Shown here piece after piece: positions 32,048-43,293 of a stretch of DNA of 55,349 bases. Below the pieces are notes generated by a model. That model ran no database searches. It was not told the DNA's origin and saw only the letters and a list, made by a program, of their open reading frames with translations. Origin of the DNA: Acanthamoeba castellanii str. Neff (taxonomy: Eukaryota; Discosea; Longamoebia; Acanthamoebidae). Each line of letters starts with the position of its first letter. Position 1 is the first letter of the stretch. Position numbers and translations under genes: made by a program. The stretch lies in assembly GCF_000313135.1 (NCBI RefSeq), contig NW_004457700.1, positions 12,508-67,856 of the forward strand, given 5' to 3'.

Positions 32048-34761
32048 TCGTGTGCGGCGTGTGCGGCGTGTGCGGCGTGTGATGGAACAGTGACGATGTC
32101 GTGGACGCGGCCGATCACAAAGGGTCCCAACCCGACCGGCCGTTGGGGCCACACGGCCACGCTGATCGGGACCGACCAGCTCCTCATCTTCGGCGGACAC
32201 GACGGCACGCGCATGCTCAACGACGTACACATCCTCGACACCGGTACGCTCTCGAGATGTCTTTTGGTTTGGGAAACTGAATTTGCAATTGTGCGAAATA
32301 TTATTTCGTAAACGCATCAGACTTACGTTTCGTTGCGACCGCAACAGAGTCGATGGCGTGGCAACAGATCTCGCCCCATGGGCAGATTCCATGTCCTCGG
32401 GCCGGACACACCGCCACCGTACGCACTTATTTATTTATTTATATATATTTATATATATATATTTATATCATTTATTTATTTATTTATATATATTTATTTA
32501 TATCATGTTGTGCTGTTTACTATTTTTTACTATTTACTTATGTACCAAAATATGGTGCAGCTGTTTTTTGAATGTTGTAGCAACACTGACTCCGAAATGG
32601 TGCGCACAGAGCGTCACCGGCAAATTGCTGGTGTTTGGCGGAGGCGACGGCTCGCGCATCCTCAACGACTTGTACGCACACGACACACGACACACGACCA
32701 ACGACACGACAGGACACACAACGGCACACACTGAGTTTGGTGTCGACAGGTATGTATTCGACCCGGCGACGTTGACGTTCACGCGGCCAACGCTGCAGCA
32801 CCCGGCCCACACGCCGGCCGGCCGATGTGCGCACACGGCCACCCCGCTCGACGACTCCACCCTTCTCGTCTTCGGCGGCGGCGACGGCGGCCGCCGCTTC
32901 AAGGACCTCTACCTGCTCGACGCCGGTACGCAACACGCACGCACGACACGCATGGCGCATGACACGCACGACACGCATGGCGCACGACACGCACGACACG
33001 CATGATACGCGGCACGCGACGCACGACACGCACGCGGTGCTGACGTGGGGTTGGTGAGCAGAGCAAGTGATCAAGCCGCCGAAGGAGAAGACCAAGGCCA
33101 AGTCGCCCGCGCGACGAGGCTCCGGCGGACACGCCGACGATAAGCGGAAAAACGGTATTTTGCCCCTCCCCCTCGCAGTCGCGTCTAGCCGTCGTGACCG
33201 TGGGCTTACCGCGTGTGTCGTGTCGGTATGTGTCGTGTGTCGTGTGTCGTGTCGGTGTGTGTCGTGTGTCGTGTGTCGTGTGTCGTGTGTCGTGTGTCGT
33301 GTGTCGTGTGTCGTGTGTCGTGTGTCGTGTGTCGTGTGTCGTGTGTGGTGTGTGGTGTTGCGCACAGACATCACGGTGTGGCTGAGCGGTCTGGGGCTGC
33401 GCAAGTACGTGGACAAGTTCGTGCACGAGGAGATCGACGTCGACACGCTGCCCTACCTCACCGAGGAACACCTGGAGAAGCTGGTACGCGTCATACGACA
33501 ACATTAGATAAATAGTATATATATATTATTATTTATACTCTCTTCTTGTATATCTTTAAATTATTTTTGTGCGTGTTGATTTTTTTTTGTACAAAACAGT
33601 GGTGGCCGAACTGACGCGCGCTTGCGTTCTTTTCTCGCAGGGTGTGTCCACAATTGGAGCGCGACTTAAAATCCTGGCTGCCGTCGACCAACTACGCGAT
33701 GGTGCGCAACATCGCACACACGATACACCGCACACACGACACGCACGACACGCAGTTATTTGATGGGGTCGTACTTCTGCAGAGCAAGCAGGGCGAGCAC
33801 TGGCGGGACCGAACCGAAAGCCGAGCGATACGCTGCGCCGTTCGACGGACCTCGTTGGGGAGATGAAGCAGTCGCTCGACCTCCTGCTGGTCGCCACCTC
33901 CGCCCTCGCCCAGGCCCTCGCCACCCTCTCCTACCCCGACAAGGAAGAAGGTCCCTTGTCGTGTTCGTCGCGTGTCGTGTCGTGTCGTGTCGCTGGTCGT
34001 GTCGTGTCGTGCGGTCATGGGGTGTGCGGGGGTGTGCGTGTCGTGTCGTGTCACTGACTTGTCGGGCGTCGCAGCGTCGGGAGGCGAGTGCGACGACGAG
34101 ACCGAAACCGAGTCCGACTTTGACAACTCGTTCACTCCTTCCCCCGTCGCTTCGCCCAGGTTGGCGCCCCCTCACCGACTCCTTTCTTCTGTCCACTTAT
34201 CCTGACTCACGCCCGACCGCACACGCACACGCCGCACACACCCAACCGCACACACCCAACCGCACACGCAGGGACAAGGTGTCGTCTACGGCGTCGATCG
34301 CTGCGGCGTTGTCCAGCAGCGCCGCCGCCGGTGGCGGCGGGGGGCTCATCCCGACCCCGCCACCGCCACCGCCGCCCCACTTCTACGCGTCGACGACGGA
34401 CCACATCAACGCGCTCAACAGCTTCTTCCGCAACCCGGGCAGCTGCCGCGGCAACACCAACACCAACCTCAGCTGCGGCAGCGCCAGCACGCAGATCATC
34501 CCCGGCGTACACCTCCACCTCCCCAACAACGCCCCCGGCGGCGGCGGTGGCGGCAAGCGGACCAACAACAGCGGCGGCGGTGGCGGCGGCGGTGCGGCGT
34601 CGACGAAGGCCAATCTCAGGCATTCGCAGGGCAAACTGCCGCAGCACACGGCCAAGCCACCCGCTGGGGGCGGCGACAGGGCGCAGGGTGGCGGGGTGGC
34701 AGGCAATGGCAACGGCGGCGGTGGCGATGCGGAGAGGAACGCGACCAAGGCGCCGTCTTGA
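30605..34761 (+). CDS. Kelch-repeat and SAM-domain protein
   Basis: Exon 1 (30605-30695) encodes MQKRPSQQQGGGSAPNAQRK and joins in frame over a 489-base intron to 31185. Then come six kelch-type blades, each with the GG and W/Y signature: VFVYGGWDGNQMLNDLHVL, LFVFGGGNGIRYLNDLHLL, LVVIGGGDDSRVYNDVYVL, LLIFGGHDGTRMLNDVHIL, LLVFGGGDGSRILNDLY and LLVFGGGDGGRRFKDLYLL. A Lys-rich linker precedes a SAM domain (ITVWLSGLGLRKYVDKFVHE... LPYLTEEHLEKLGVSTIGAR), then a helix (GEMKQSLDLLLVATSALAQ) and a disordered Gly/Asn/Pro tail. A kelch propeller plus SAM suggests a scaffold, perhaps for cytoskeletal or signalling partners. Nearly every intron carries TCG(TG)n repeats. Confidence 0.9.
31351..31443. repeat. 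(TCGTGTGTG)~10 nonamer satellite in kelch intron
   Basis: About ten perfect nonamers in the intron after the first kelch blade. Confidence 0.95.
32422..32510. repeat. (TTTA)/(TATA) AT-rich repeat in kelch intron
   Basis: Imperfect TTTA and TATATA tract. This is the only strongly AT-type simple repeat in this gene; the others are G/T-rich. Confidence 0.85.
33231..33358. repeat. (TCGTGTG)n heptamer satellite in kelch intron
   Basis: About fifteen near-perfect heptamers before the SAM-domain exon. Confidence 0.95.
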
Positions 34762-34951
34762 AGAAGTCCAATGTACAACAAACAAACAGCCAAGTGGGTT
34801 TTTACATTTGTACATAAAAACCAAAACCATTTCATAGCTGTATGTGGGAGGATTTTTTTGGGCAACATGAGAGGGAGTGCAGAGGCGGTGGTGGTGGATT
34901 CCTGCAACCCTCCTTGTTCTTGTCGTTGTGCGGTGGGAAAACGAGGGCTGA
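34762..34951. other. Kelch 3' UTR and spacer
   Basis: AT-rich 3' UTR, then a short spacer up to the first tRNA-like gene. No ORF of interest. Confidence 0.6.
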
Positions 34952-35021
34952 GGGATGACTAAGAATCGAACTCAGGTCTCCCGCTTGGCAGTCGGGGATG
35001 CTGCCACTGCACCACCATCCC
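34952..35021 (-). tRNA. tRNA-like gene, anticodon GCC (Gly)
   Basis: The 70-base minus-strand sequence folds as a cloverleaf: acceptor GGGATGG with TCATCCC (7 pairs, one G-U), D stem GTGC/GCAT, anticodon loop CTGCCAA (GCC, Gly), T stem CTGAG/CTTAG with loop TTCGATT. One mismatch sits at the base pair next to the anticodon loop (A31-G39). The A box (TGGTGCAGTGG) and B box (AGTTCGATTC) fit internal Pol III promoters, and a TTTT terminator follows within about 15 bases. It is either a functional tRNA-Gly or a tRNA-derived Pol III gene. Confidence 0.6.
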
Positions 35022-35058
35022 CAATCCCCAATCCCAACAGAAAAGAATGGTGATGAGA

Positions 35059-35128
35059 GGGATGACTAAGAATCGAACTCAGGTCTCCGGCACACTAACC
35101 AGGAATGCTGCCACTGCACTACCACCCC
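35059..35128 (-). tRNA. tRNA-like gene, degenerate anticodon arm (AGT position)
   Basis: Same length and layout as the copy at 34952: acceptor GGGGTGG/TCATCCC, D stem GTGC/GCAT, T arm identical. The anticodon arm CCTGG-TTAGTGT-GCCGG has two mismatches and would read AGT (Thr) if functional. A TTTT tract follows within about 20 bases. Probably a tRNA pseudogene or tRNA-derived element. Confidence 0.4.
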
Positions 35129-35174
35129 GAAACACAAGCCTGCCAATGGATGGAAAAGAAAGGGTTGGTTGTGA

Positions 35175-35249
35175 GGAATGACTAAGAATCGAACTCAGGT
35201 CACCCGCTTGACGGACAGACGGGGGTGCTGCCAACTGCACCACCATTCC
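35175..35249 (-). tRNA. tRNA-like gene with enlarged anticodon loop
   Basis: Acceptor GGAATGG/TCATTCC pairs fully (one G-U), showing a compensatory change relative to the copy at 34952. D stem GTGC/GCAC pairs fully. Anticodon stem CCCGT/GCGGG pairs with one wobble but encloses 11 bases (CTGTCCGTCAA), four more than normal. T arm identical to the other two copies. TTTT follows within about 25 bases. Confidence 0.4.
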
Positions 35250-35678
35250 GTGCGACCACCAGGCCAACTTGTTGGAATGCATGAGGAATGTCGCCTGAGC
35301 TTCAGCGAACCCAGATTGTGTCCTGTTTTTTTCCCAGTTGAGATGTCCATAAATTTACAGTACCACCGTTCGCTTTCCTCTTGTCTTGTTTTCAACTCAC
35401 AGCTACACAAGGCTACCCCCTTCTTCTTCTACCTTTGTCTCACCCCTGCCCACCAGCCAAGGAGAGAGACGAGCTAGAAGAGACCAACACCACCTTCCAC
35501 CATTACCCTGGAATCCATCACCCAAACGTACGTTCCTCTACACAAACGTAGCAGAACGAGAAATGATGCACACATCTCTTGCAGCATGTAGCAGTATAGA
35601 CTGATGTATATTTCCTTTATACATTGTGGTGTTATGGGCGAGCAGTAAGTCAAAGGAGCACTCGGACATCTGCAGCAA
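35250..35678. other. Intergenic upstream of eIF5A
   Basis: No ORF supported. The last 40 bases contain a CTGCAG that may be a 5' UTR acceptor just before the eIF5A ATG. Confidence 0.5.
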
Positions 35679-36326
35679 ATGGCCTCGAGCGATGATGAGA
35701 ACGTCTCCTTCAAGAAAGCTTCGGCCGTGAGAAAGGGCGACATTGTCCTTCTCAAGGGTACACACAACTCAACACAAACCGCACACACACAACACACACA
35801 CACCTACAAACAGCACACACTCATTTATTCTGGTTGTGTTGCATAGCAACCCACCCCGCCAAGGTCGTGGAGATGTCGACCTCGAAGACCGGCAAGCACG
35901 GCAGCGCCAAGTGCCACCTGATCGGCCTCGACATCTTCACCGGCAAGAAGATCGAGGCCATCTGCGGCTCCACCGACGACGTCACCTTCCCCGACCTCGA
36001 CAAAGTCGACATGCTCGTACGTGTCTCGTGTGTGTGCGTGTGTGTGTCATTGTTGTGTGCGTGTGCGATGTTGTGTGCTGACGTGTGCGCACACACAAAC
36101 ACAAACACACGACACACAGCTGAAGGAGGTGAAGGAGGACGGCCGGCTGGTGGCGAGCGACCGTTCGGGCGAGACCTTCACCGACATCCAGATCGCGTCG
36201 GGCCAGCTGAGCGACAACCTGAAGAAGGCCCACGCCGCCGGCAAGCCGCTCACCCTGTGCGTCGTCACCTGCATGGGCAAGCGGGTGGTCACCACCTACA
36301 AGGAGCGCAAGAACGGCCGGGACTGA
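35679..36326 (+). CDS. EIF5A: Translation factor eIF5A
   Basis: Helps ribosomes through difficult peptide bonds and in termination. Start MASSDDENVSFKKASAVRKG at 35679. After an intron (about 35755-35848) come HPAKVVEMSTSKTGKHGSAK, with the Lys in TGKHG that becomes hypusine, and HLIGLDIFTGKKIEAICGST. The second intron (about 36016-36119) leads into the OB-fold exon (LKEVKEDGRLVASDRSGE, FTDIQIASGQLSDNLKKAH) ending KNGRD. The residue after the hypusine loop Gly is Ser, whereas most eukaryotes have His there (archaeal-like at this position). Length is about normal for the family. Confidence 0.94.
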
Positions 36327-36856
36327 TCTCTAGAGTCCCTCAAGGCCCTGCATCGGTGTCGTTAGACTCGAAGTGAAGGCAGAGAGAGAGACAACTTGAG
36401 GGCAACATGTGCCACCCCCTGAGCCTGGAACGACGTGAACACTTCACACAAGTGTTAGAATTGGGTGGTGCTGTCAGGCTCTCTCACTTCTTCTCCTTCT
36501 CTCTCTCTCCTCCTTCGGTCATTCCTCTCCTCTATCCCCGCACCGTGCCTGGTCTCTCCCTTCTTGCGCCCCTACAAAAAAAAACAGTTTCTTTCCAAAA
36601 CCTGAGTTGGTGTACATCTGTTTGTGAATGTGTTGACACTATGGCGTGATTACACGACACCATTCAACTTTGTTTTCACTTGTCTGACGGAGACGTGTCG
36701 GCGAAGGAGTCATAGGACGAGATGTGGCGGTGCGGGGGCGAGTGAGCTTTCCGTTCCGGGGCTTTCGGCGGTAGAGTGGTAGAAAGGAAAGAGAACGAGA
36801 AGCGAAAGAAGAAAGAGAGAAAGCAAAAACAGCAAAAGACGACGCACGCGAGGAGG
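36327..36856. other. Intergenic, nothing recognised
   Basis: eIF5A 3' UTR with CT-rich runs (36485-36530) and the F-box gene's upstream region. Confidence 0.55.
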
Positions 36857-38276
36857 ATGGAGCAGGAGGCGCCGTTGACGACGATGAGGAAGCGGAAAGC
36901 GCGGTCCGCGTCCTCACACGACAACAACTCCGATACTGAACAGACCCCCACCCCGCCCAACAAGCGCCCAGCGACCCGTAAGTTTTTTCTTGCTCGTTTT
37001 AATTGATTCATTTTATTTATTTTATCATAATTTTATTTTACACATAAAGGTTATACACATTTTTCTTTTTTTTAATTAAAAATAATAATTTTCCGAACTA
37101 CAGAGCTGCCGGAGTTGCCTCTGGAGGTGGTCTGCACGGTGTTGGGCTGGGTCGACGTCGCGGACCTCGTGCGCGCCCAGCTCGTGTGCCGCGACTGGCA
37201 CGCCCTTATCTCATCGTCTTCGTCTTCGTCTTCATCCACTTCTGCATCTTCGTCTACCTTCTCTGCCGACTTGTGGCGTCGGGTCTACTTCAACACGTGG
37301 CCCTTGTTGGGCGTGCTGACGTCATGGCCGCAGCCATCGACTCACCGAGCGCCGACGCTGGCGAGCGAGGCCCGGCTGCCGTGGAACGGAGAGCAGGAGC
37401 AGAGCGTGCGGCTCGTGGGCCATCCCGACTGGCGCGCCATCGGCCTCGAGCGCCTCCGCCTCCACACATTCGGTGCGTTCCTCCACCGCACGACACACGA
37501 CACACGACACACGACACACGCTCACCGTGTGCGGTGGTGCGTGTGCGTGTGCGGCAGATGGAAGACACACGGCGGAGAACGCAGAGGCGGTGGCGCGGCT
37601 GCGGGGCAACATGTCGCGCGGCGTTGTCGGGGTGCTCGCGGCCCTGGACCCCAACACCTACTACCGCCGCATTCACATCGCCAAGACCATCGTCGACGCC
37701 GACGCCGATGGTGGCGGCGGCGGTGACGAGCTGCAGGACAAGGAGTACGCGGTCGACGCGGTCGTGTACAGCGCCACGACGGGACTGCCGCTCCACGTGG
37801 CCCTGGCCTACGCCGCGCGGGAGGACATGGGCGACGGCACGCCGGTCTTTGACGACCACCACTGCCCCTCGGTCGTCTTCTACGTCGGAGGTACACAACA
37901 ACAACAACAACAGCACCGCACTCACCGCGCGCACGACACACACACACACCGCACACACCGCGACACTCACGCGCGAGTGTCGTGCGCGCACACAGTGAAC
38001 CCGCGCGAGGCAGTGGTGCGGCCGGAGGATGTGGAGAGCGCGGAGGCGTTGGAGGACGCATTCGATATGCTGCGATGTGTGATGCTCAACATGGTCGAGT
38101 ACCTGGTCGGGCCGGAGGCCGAGCGGCTGACGCACGTCGAGGTCCAGGACTACCTCCGCGCGCTCCTCAACACCGGCGACGCCGACTGGGTCGTCCTCCC
38201 CGAGTTCCCCGAGCCCGGCACCCGCCTGCCCCGTCCCTTTGTCGGCGCCCACTCCCTGAGCCGCGGCCCGCAGTAA
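36857..38276 (+). CDS. F-box protein
   Basis: ATG 36857 gives MEQEAPLTTMRKRKARSASS, a basic Ser-rich lead. After an intron (about 36980-37102) comes an F-box: LPELPLEVVCTVLGWVDVAD, LVRAQLVCRDWHALIS, then a Ser run and LWRRVYFNTWP. F-box proteins link substrates to SCF ubiquitin ligases through Skp1. The rest (RLRGNMSRGVVGVLAALDP, VDAVVYSATTGLPLHVALAY, MLRCVMLNMVEYLVGPEAE) matches no repeat family I recognise and would be the substrate-binding part. About three introns. Stop TAA at 38274-38276 followed by an A-rich stretch. Confidence 0.8.
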
Positions 38277-38418
38277 AAAAAACAAAAAAACAAAAAAAAC
38301 TGATGTGTGCGTGTGCGGCGTGTGCGTGTGCGGTGTTGTGTTGTGTTCCAACGTCATCGTGTTGGATGCGTGAAGTGAACAGTTGAGAGAGGGAGAAGAG
38401 AGAGTGGGTGTGGGCGAG

Positions 38419-39928
38419 TTAGGCCTCCTCTTCCTCGCCGGTGCCGTAGGTGGAGTTGGTCTCCGACTTGAGGCCGCTCTCGGAGTCGGCGTCAGCGGCG
38501 TCGGAGTTGACCGACTTGGCTTCGTTGTCCTCGAAACTGGCCATCGCCAGCACACCTACGGCGGGCGTGACGAAGAGACCCTGCACAAGACGAAGGAGCC
38601 CATCATAGCATCAGAAAATATGTCCGAGCGCACGACACGACACACGACACGACACGCGCGGGTGTGCACGAACCATTCCACCGCCCCAGATGGCCTTGAA
38701 GACGACGGCCGAGGGCCACCACAGGTTGATGCCGGCACCGTACTCGAGGGCCATCATCACGGCCAACGTGGCCGGAGCTTTAAAAAAACACATAACAATT
38801 ATAGTAAACAAATAAATAATTGCAGAGGCGCGATAAAGGTGTGAGGACGACGAACCAAAGACGACAAACCAGATGAGGGTGAACGGGATGCCCCTGAGGA
38901 CCAGAAGAATGAACTTGACGAAGTGCTTCTTCCTGTGTGGTGTCGCGGTATCATAGAGACGCACAAGTTAGTCGCGACGAAAGCAAAGAAAGTAAACTAG
39001 AAAGAAAGAAAAAAAAAACGTGTCAGTGTGGGCCACACGACACGGCGCCGTCGTACCAGTTGCCCTTGCCGGGCAGTCGGATGAGGTCCTCCATGCGCAG
39101 GAAGTAGTTGTAGAACTTGCCCTGGCGGAACTCGGGCGAGTAGAGGTTGAGCGAGCCCATCTTTCCCAGCAGCGGCACACCGACACGGAGATCCCTGTAC
39201 AACAACAACAAACGTGTGAGTTCATAGAGCCTCGTGTGGTGGGTAGTATTTATTATAATTTCACGTTTAATTATGAATTATGTAAGTTGTTATTATCACT
39301 TTCTTGTTTTTCCTAATATGGGCATACTTATCATCGTTACTTATTTGTTTCGTTTTTATGTGCTGCGTACCGCATGACGAGGTTGGAGGCAATGATCCAC
39401 GTGAGGATGCCCGTGAGGAGCGTTGTGATGATGATGTCGCCGCCTAATGTGTTTGGCCATTCCCACACCCTGATGTTTCCCTGTTGTACGAAAGAAACAC
39501 GATGGATTGAGATTGTGCACTAATCTGGGAAATGAGTAGAAACGATTAAAGACTACAATGAATGTGCGCTATGATCATAGCGGTAGGGAACGTTGTAGGC
39601 CGAGATCGACCACAAAAGAATGAAATCTAAATTTTGTAGCGTGCACGTGCCCAAGATGGGAGCGTACTTGGTCATGATACATGAGGGCTGCGAGGCCGCC
39701 GTTGATTATGGCATCGAGCAGCGCGGCACCGATCGTCATCATGACGATCAAGTAGAGGATGTGTTTCCATGTGAATCCCATTCCTGATTTGTGGTGCCTG
39801 CCGACCGCAGATGATGATGATGACCGTCGGTAGTGCGAGCTGTCGTCTCCAACGTTGTAGTCGTCGTTGTGTTGTTGAAGAGGGAGAAGTGGTTCGGAAA
39901 GGGAAGAGTCTGAACGTTTCTTCTGCAT
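38419..39928 (-). CDS. Uncharacterised four-helix membrane protein
   Basis: Start ATG at 39928: MQKKRSDSSLSEPLLPLQQH, with a possible acidic dileucine sorting signal (EPLLPL). Hydrophobic segments: HILYLIVMMTIGAALLDAII, IIITTLLTGILTWIIASNLV, FVKFILLVLRGIPFTLIWFV and APATLAVMMALEYG, with a further stretch near VTPAVGVLAM. The loop between the second and third helices is conserved-looking and charged (LGKMGSLNLYSPEFRQGKFY, NYFLRMEDLIRLPGKGNWYD). The C-terminus is acidic (TYGTGEEEA). Five introns join in frame. The family is not recognised. The start is uncertain because TTATGCAG at the ATG could also be an acceptor. Confidence 0.72.
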
Positions 39929-40269
39929 AACAAACACAAGATCAAGTGCGGGGCGGCTTGAGGCGGTGGGGTTGGCGCGGACACAAAGGCAGCCCTCTCC
40001 CGTCGCGCTCTCGTGGAGTGGAGCTCAGACCTGGGCGCTGTCAGCTGCGGGTCCGGCGGACTCTCCACTCCATTTTCTCCTGTTCTCCGCTTCTACTGCC
40101 GACCAGGCCAGATTAATTTGTCGGTAATTCCAGAGCGCCAGTTATTTGGTGAAATTTCGGGATGGATCCACTGCAACACGATTCAAGAAGGTCCAGGATG
40201 CTGTTGATCAGATGTATGTCAAAGAAACCAAAGGAGTGACATGCTTAATGACAGTGTTTCAATGGTTGG
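39929..40269. other. Intergenic with a possible exon relic
   Basis: CpG-rich to about 40140, then CpG-poor. A plus-strand frame near 40147-40275 (FRDGSTATRFKKVQDAVDQM) looks protein-like but is short and has no context. It borders the truncated Sel1 copy. Confidence 0.4.
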
Positions 40270-40991
40270 TGATGACAGCATGGAAACGGCACACGCGTCG
40301 CCACCGCCCGCTCGAACGGGCCTGGCCTCTCGTCGCCGCCATCATCAGCCCGCGCCAAGATCTCGGCCTCGATCTAGCGGTTCACCCGCGCGCAGCTGTG
40401 GAATAGCGAGGTGGGCGACGCGGTTGCGCCGTCATCGGCGACTGCAGAGAATTGGTCGGCGGTTGAAGAACCGCAAGGCGTGCCCGTCGCCCCTGTGCGC
40501 GCGGCGGAAAGATCTTGCTTCTGCTTGGCCGAGGAAGTGAGCACCAGCCAGGGATGGTGATGACCGTCATGCACAACCAGAACCGCACAACACCACGATT
40601 TGATGACGACGATGGCAATGGTACCTCTTGCGGGAGAGGAGGTAGTGGGCGATGGGGTGATCGTCGCGTTCGGTGTGCACGCGCCAGACCCCATGGCAAC
40701 GTCCCAGTCGATCCCGGCCGCCCAAGCCTCGCCACTTGCTTGCGTGCCGCTACAAACAACGAATAAAATAAATAAAAATAAATATATAAAATTAATGGTA
40801 GTGGAGGTAACTCCTGGCGGGGAACGCCGACGGCGGCAGGCGAAGGGTCCACGGGCGGCGGGGTGGCGCCCCTCAACGGCGAGCGACCGCAGCAACAGCA
40901 GACCGTCCAGGCCATTGGCGCGATTGGGCCGCATCAGCAGGTCCACCGCGCGCCTGTAATCGGCCTCGGCCTCTCGTGTCGGCCACTCCAT
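40270..40991 (-). pseudogene. Truncated tandem copy of the Sel1-repeat gene
   Basis: Begins MEWPTREAEADYRRAVDLL, almost identical to the intact gene starting at 43083, and keeps its second exon (GTQASGEAWAAGIDWDVAM). It then jumps directly to part of the last exon (SLFHSCARVNR, IEAEILARA, RPGPFERAVATRVP), so the middle Sel1 exons are missing. A frameshift follows GRHPAA, another follows DWDVAM, and a TAG interrupts the last exon where the intact copy has Glu. It is therefore a dead partial duplicate. Confidence 0.85.
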
Positions 40992-41028
40992 GCTCGCAGG
41001 TCTCATGTGTCTTTCTTTTCTTTTTTTA

Positions 41029-43083
41029 TTAATCGTCCACCTGCACCACCCCCACCAGTGATCCCAGCGCGGGCCGTGCGCCACCACCGAGCGTCATAGC
41101 TTGCCGCCAGCATTGGACGCTGCAAAAGTGGAGGCGTGCCACCACCTTGTCCAGCGACGACGACGACGACGATGACGATGCTGATGACGCCGATGTTGGC
41201 ACGAAGCAGTAGGCGCGTGTCATGCGACCGTCGCCGAAGAACTTTCTCCTACAACCGAGCCGGTCGCACTGTCGCAACGAGTTGGCACTGGTCAGCCGTT
41301 CGCGCGCGTCGCACGGCACACGCGTTGCCACCGCCCGCTCGAACGGACCCGGTCGCTCGCCGTCGCCGCCGGCAGCCCGCGCCAAGATCTCGGCCTCGAT
41401 CTCGCGGTTCACCCGCGCGCAGCAGATGTGGAACAGCGACGCGGGCGCCGCGTTTGCGCCGTCATCGGCGCCAATAAGTGGCGTAAAGTAGGCGGCCAGG
41501 AGGCTCTTGAGAAAGAGCCAGCCGGACGAGCCGCCCCTGTGCCCGTACTGGCGCGCGCTTTCGAAGGCCTGCAGCGCCAGCTCGGCGTCGTTCGACAGCA
41601 CCTCGTGGCGTTGACCTGGCGGCGTCTCGTGTCAGCGTGTGTCGTGTGGTGTGTCGTGTGCTACGTGTGCGGCGTGAGCGTAGGGACCTGAGGTGGTGAC
41701 GCCGAGTAAAAGAAGGTTGAAAAGGCGGGTGAGCGCATCGGAGGAGCCGCGGAGGGCGGCCTCGCAGTAGAGCTGGAACGCGCGCCGCACGTCCCGCGGC
41801 ACGCCCTGCTGGCCGTCTGCGTGGGCGTCGGCCAGGTGGCGCATCCCCTCCGGGTCGCCCAGGTCGGCTGCGCGCTGGAAGAGCTCGGCCGCTTTGGTCG
41901 GGTCTTGCTCCGGCCCAACCGCCCACCGTCTCGCAAACCCCGCTGTCGGTGCGTGCATCAGACGATCGCAACACGAGACACACACACGACACACACACAC
42001 ACGACACACACACGACACATGGCACGAACCGCGGCGTCCTTCGCGGTAGAAGAGCCCCAATCTGGTCATTGCCTGCGGTTGTCCCAGCGCAACCGCTTTT
42101 TCCAGCATGCCTATTGCCTGCGTGTAGTGTGTGGTATGTAATCGTGTGTGATACGTCATCGTGTGTGTCGTGTGGTCAGGCACGTGTGCGGGTGTGGTGA
42201 AGCGATTGGTAGGAGAGGGGTTGCGGGCGAGTACGCCAGTCAACTGAGCCGGCTCATCGCAGCCGCGGAGGAAGGCCACGCCCATATCGTACTGGGCATC
42301 GATGTCGCCGGCGGCCACGGCCTTCTCGAACAGCTTCACCGCTTCCAACAGATCGATGAGCACTCCCCGCCCCCCATCATAGCAGCTGCTCCATACGCCA
42401 GTAAGCCTGTGTGCGGTGTGTGCGTGTGCGTGTGCGGTTGTGTGTGTGTGTGTGTGTGTGTGTGTTGGTGGTGGTGGTGCGCGTGTGCGTGTACACAGCG
42501 AGGGCCTTGAGGGCGAGCGGGTAGCCCAAGTCGGCTGCCCTTTGCAGGTGCGTACTCCAGGCCGGTGGCTCCTCTTCACAACTCTTGGCCACTACACCAC
42601 AGGAAAATGGGCGCCAGTTAGACGTTGTAATGATGATGAGTACGAAGATGGTGTACTTGCGGGAGAGGAGGTAGTGGGCGATGGGGTGATCGTCGCGTTC
42701 GGCGTGCACGCGCCAGACCTCCATGGCAACGTCCCAGTCCATCCCGGCCGCCCAATCCTCGTCACTTGCTTGCGTGCCGCTACACAGAGAAATATATTGG
42801 TAAAAGAAAATAGAAGAAGTAAACTTTGTTTTTATACATCTCTTAAAATGATATACGTATGTATTTCTCTCTAAATATTTTTTTAACATATATTTTAAAA
42901 AAACAGGTACCTGGGGAAGCGGCGGCAGGCGCGGAGGGTCCACGAGGCGGCGGGGTGACGTCCCGCCACGGCGAGCGACCGCAGCAACAGCAGACCTTCC
43001 AGGCCATTGGCGCGATTGGGCCACTTCAGCAGGTCCACCGCGCGCCTGTAATCGGCCTCGGCCTCTCGTGTCGGCCACTCCAT
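41029..43083 (-). CDS. Sel1-like repeat protein with Cys-rich C-terminus
   Basis: Start MEWPTREAEADYRRAVDLLK at 43083. Exon 2 (GTQASDEDWAAGMDWDVAME) and exon 3 (PPAWSTHLQRAADLGYPLAL) lead into Sel1 repeats, each a TPR-like helix pair: AVKLFEKAVAAGDIDAQYDM, AIGMLEKAVALGQPQAMTRL, AAELFQRAADLGDPEGMRHL, AFQLYCEAALRGSSDALTRL and LALQAFESARQYGHRG. The last exon ends with QCDRLGCRRKFFGDG ... RLHFCSVQCWRQAM, a Cys pair arrangement like a degenerate MYND finger. Sel1 proteins act as adaptors. About six introns, with GT and TCGTG runs. Confidence 0.8.
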
Positions 43084-43293
43084 GCTCTCACGATGCTGTC
43101 TGATAGTAGAATAAAAAACACCAGCAAAAAGCTGCTGACGTCAGCCGGTGCTTTAAGGAAACAACAAGCTCTTTTTCTTTTCTTTTTCTCTGCGCGATCC
43201 AAGACTCTTGATTTGATCGAGCTGCCATCACCGGCAGTTGCGGGTTGAGTACCCTTTGCAAGTAATCATCAGTGGCGTCGTGCAGATCTCGAC

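Noticed and set aside
35679..36326. Archaeal origin for eIF5A because of KHGSAK
   Set aside because: A single residue. The gene has introns and the rest reads as a normal eukaryotic eIF5A.
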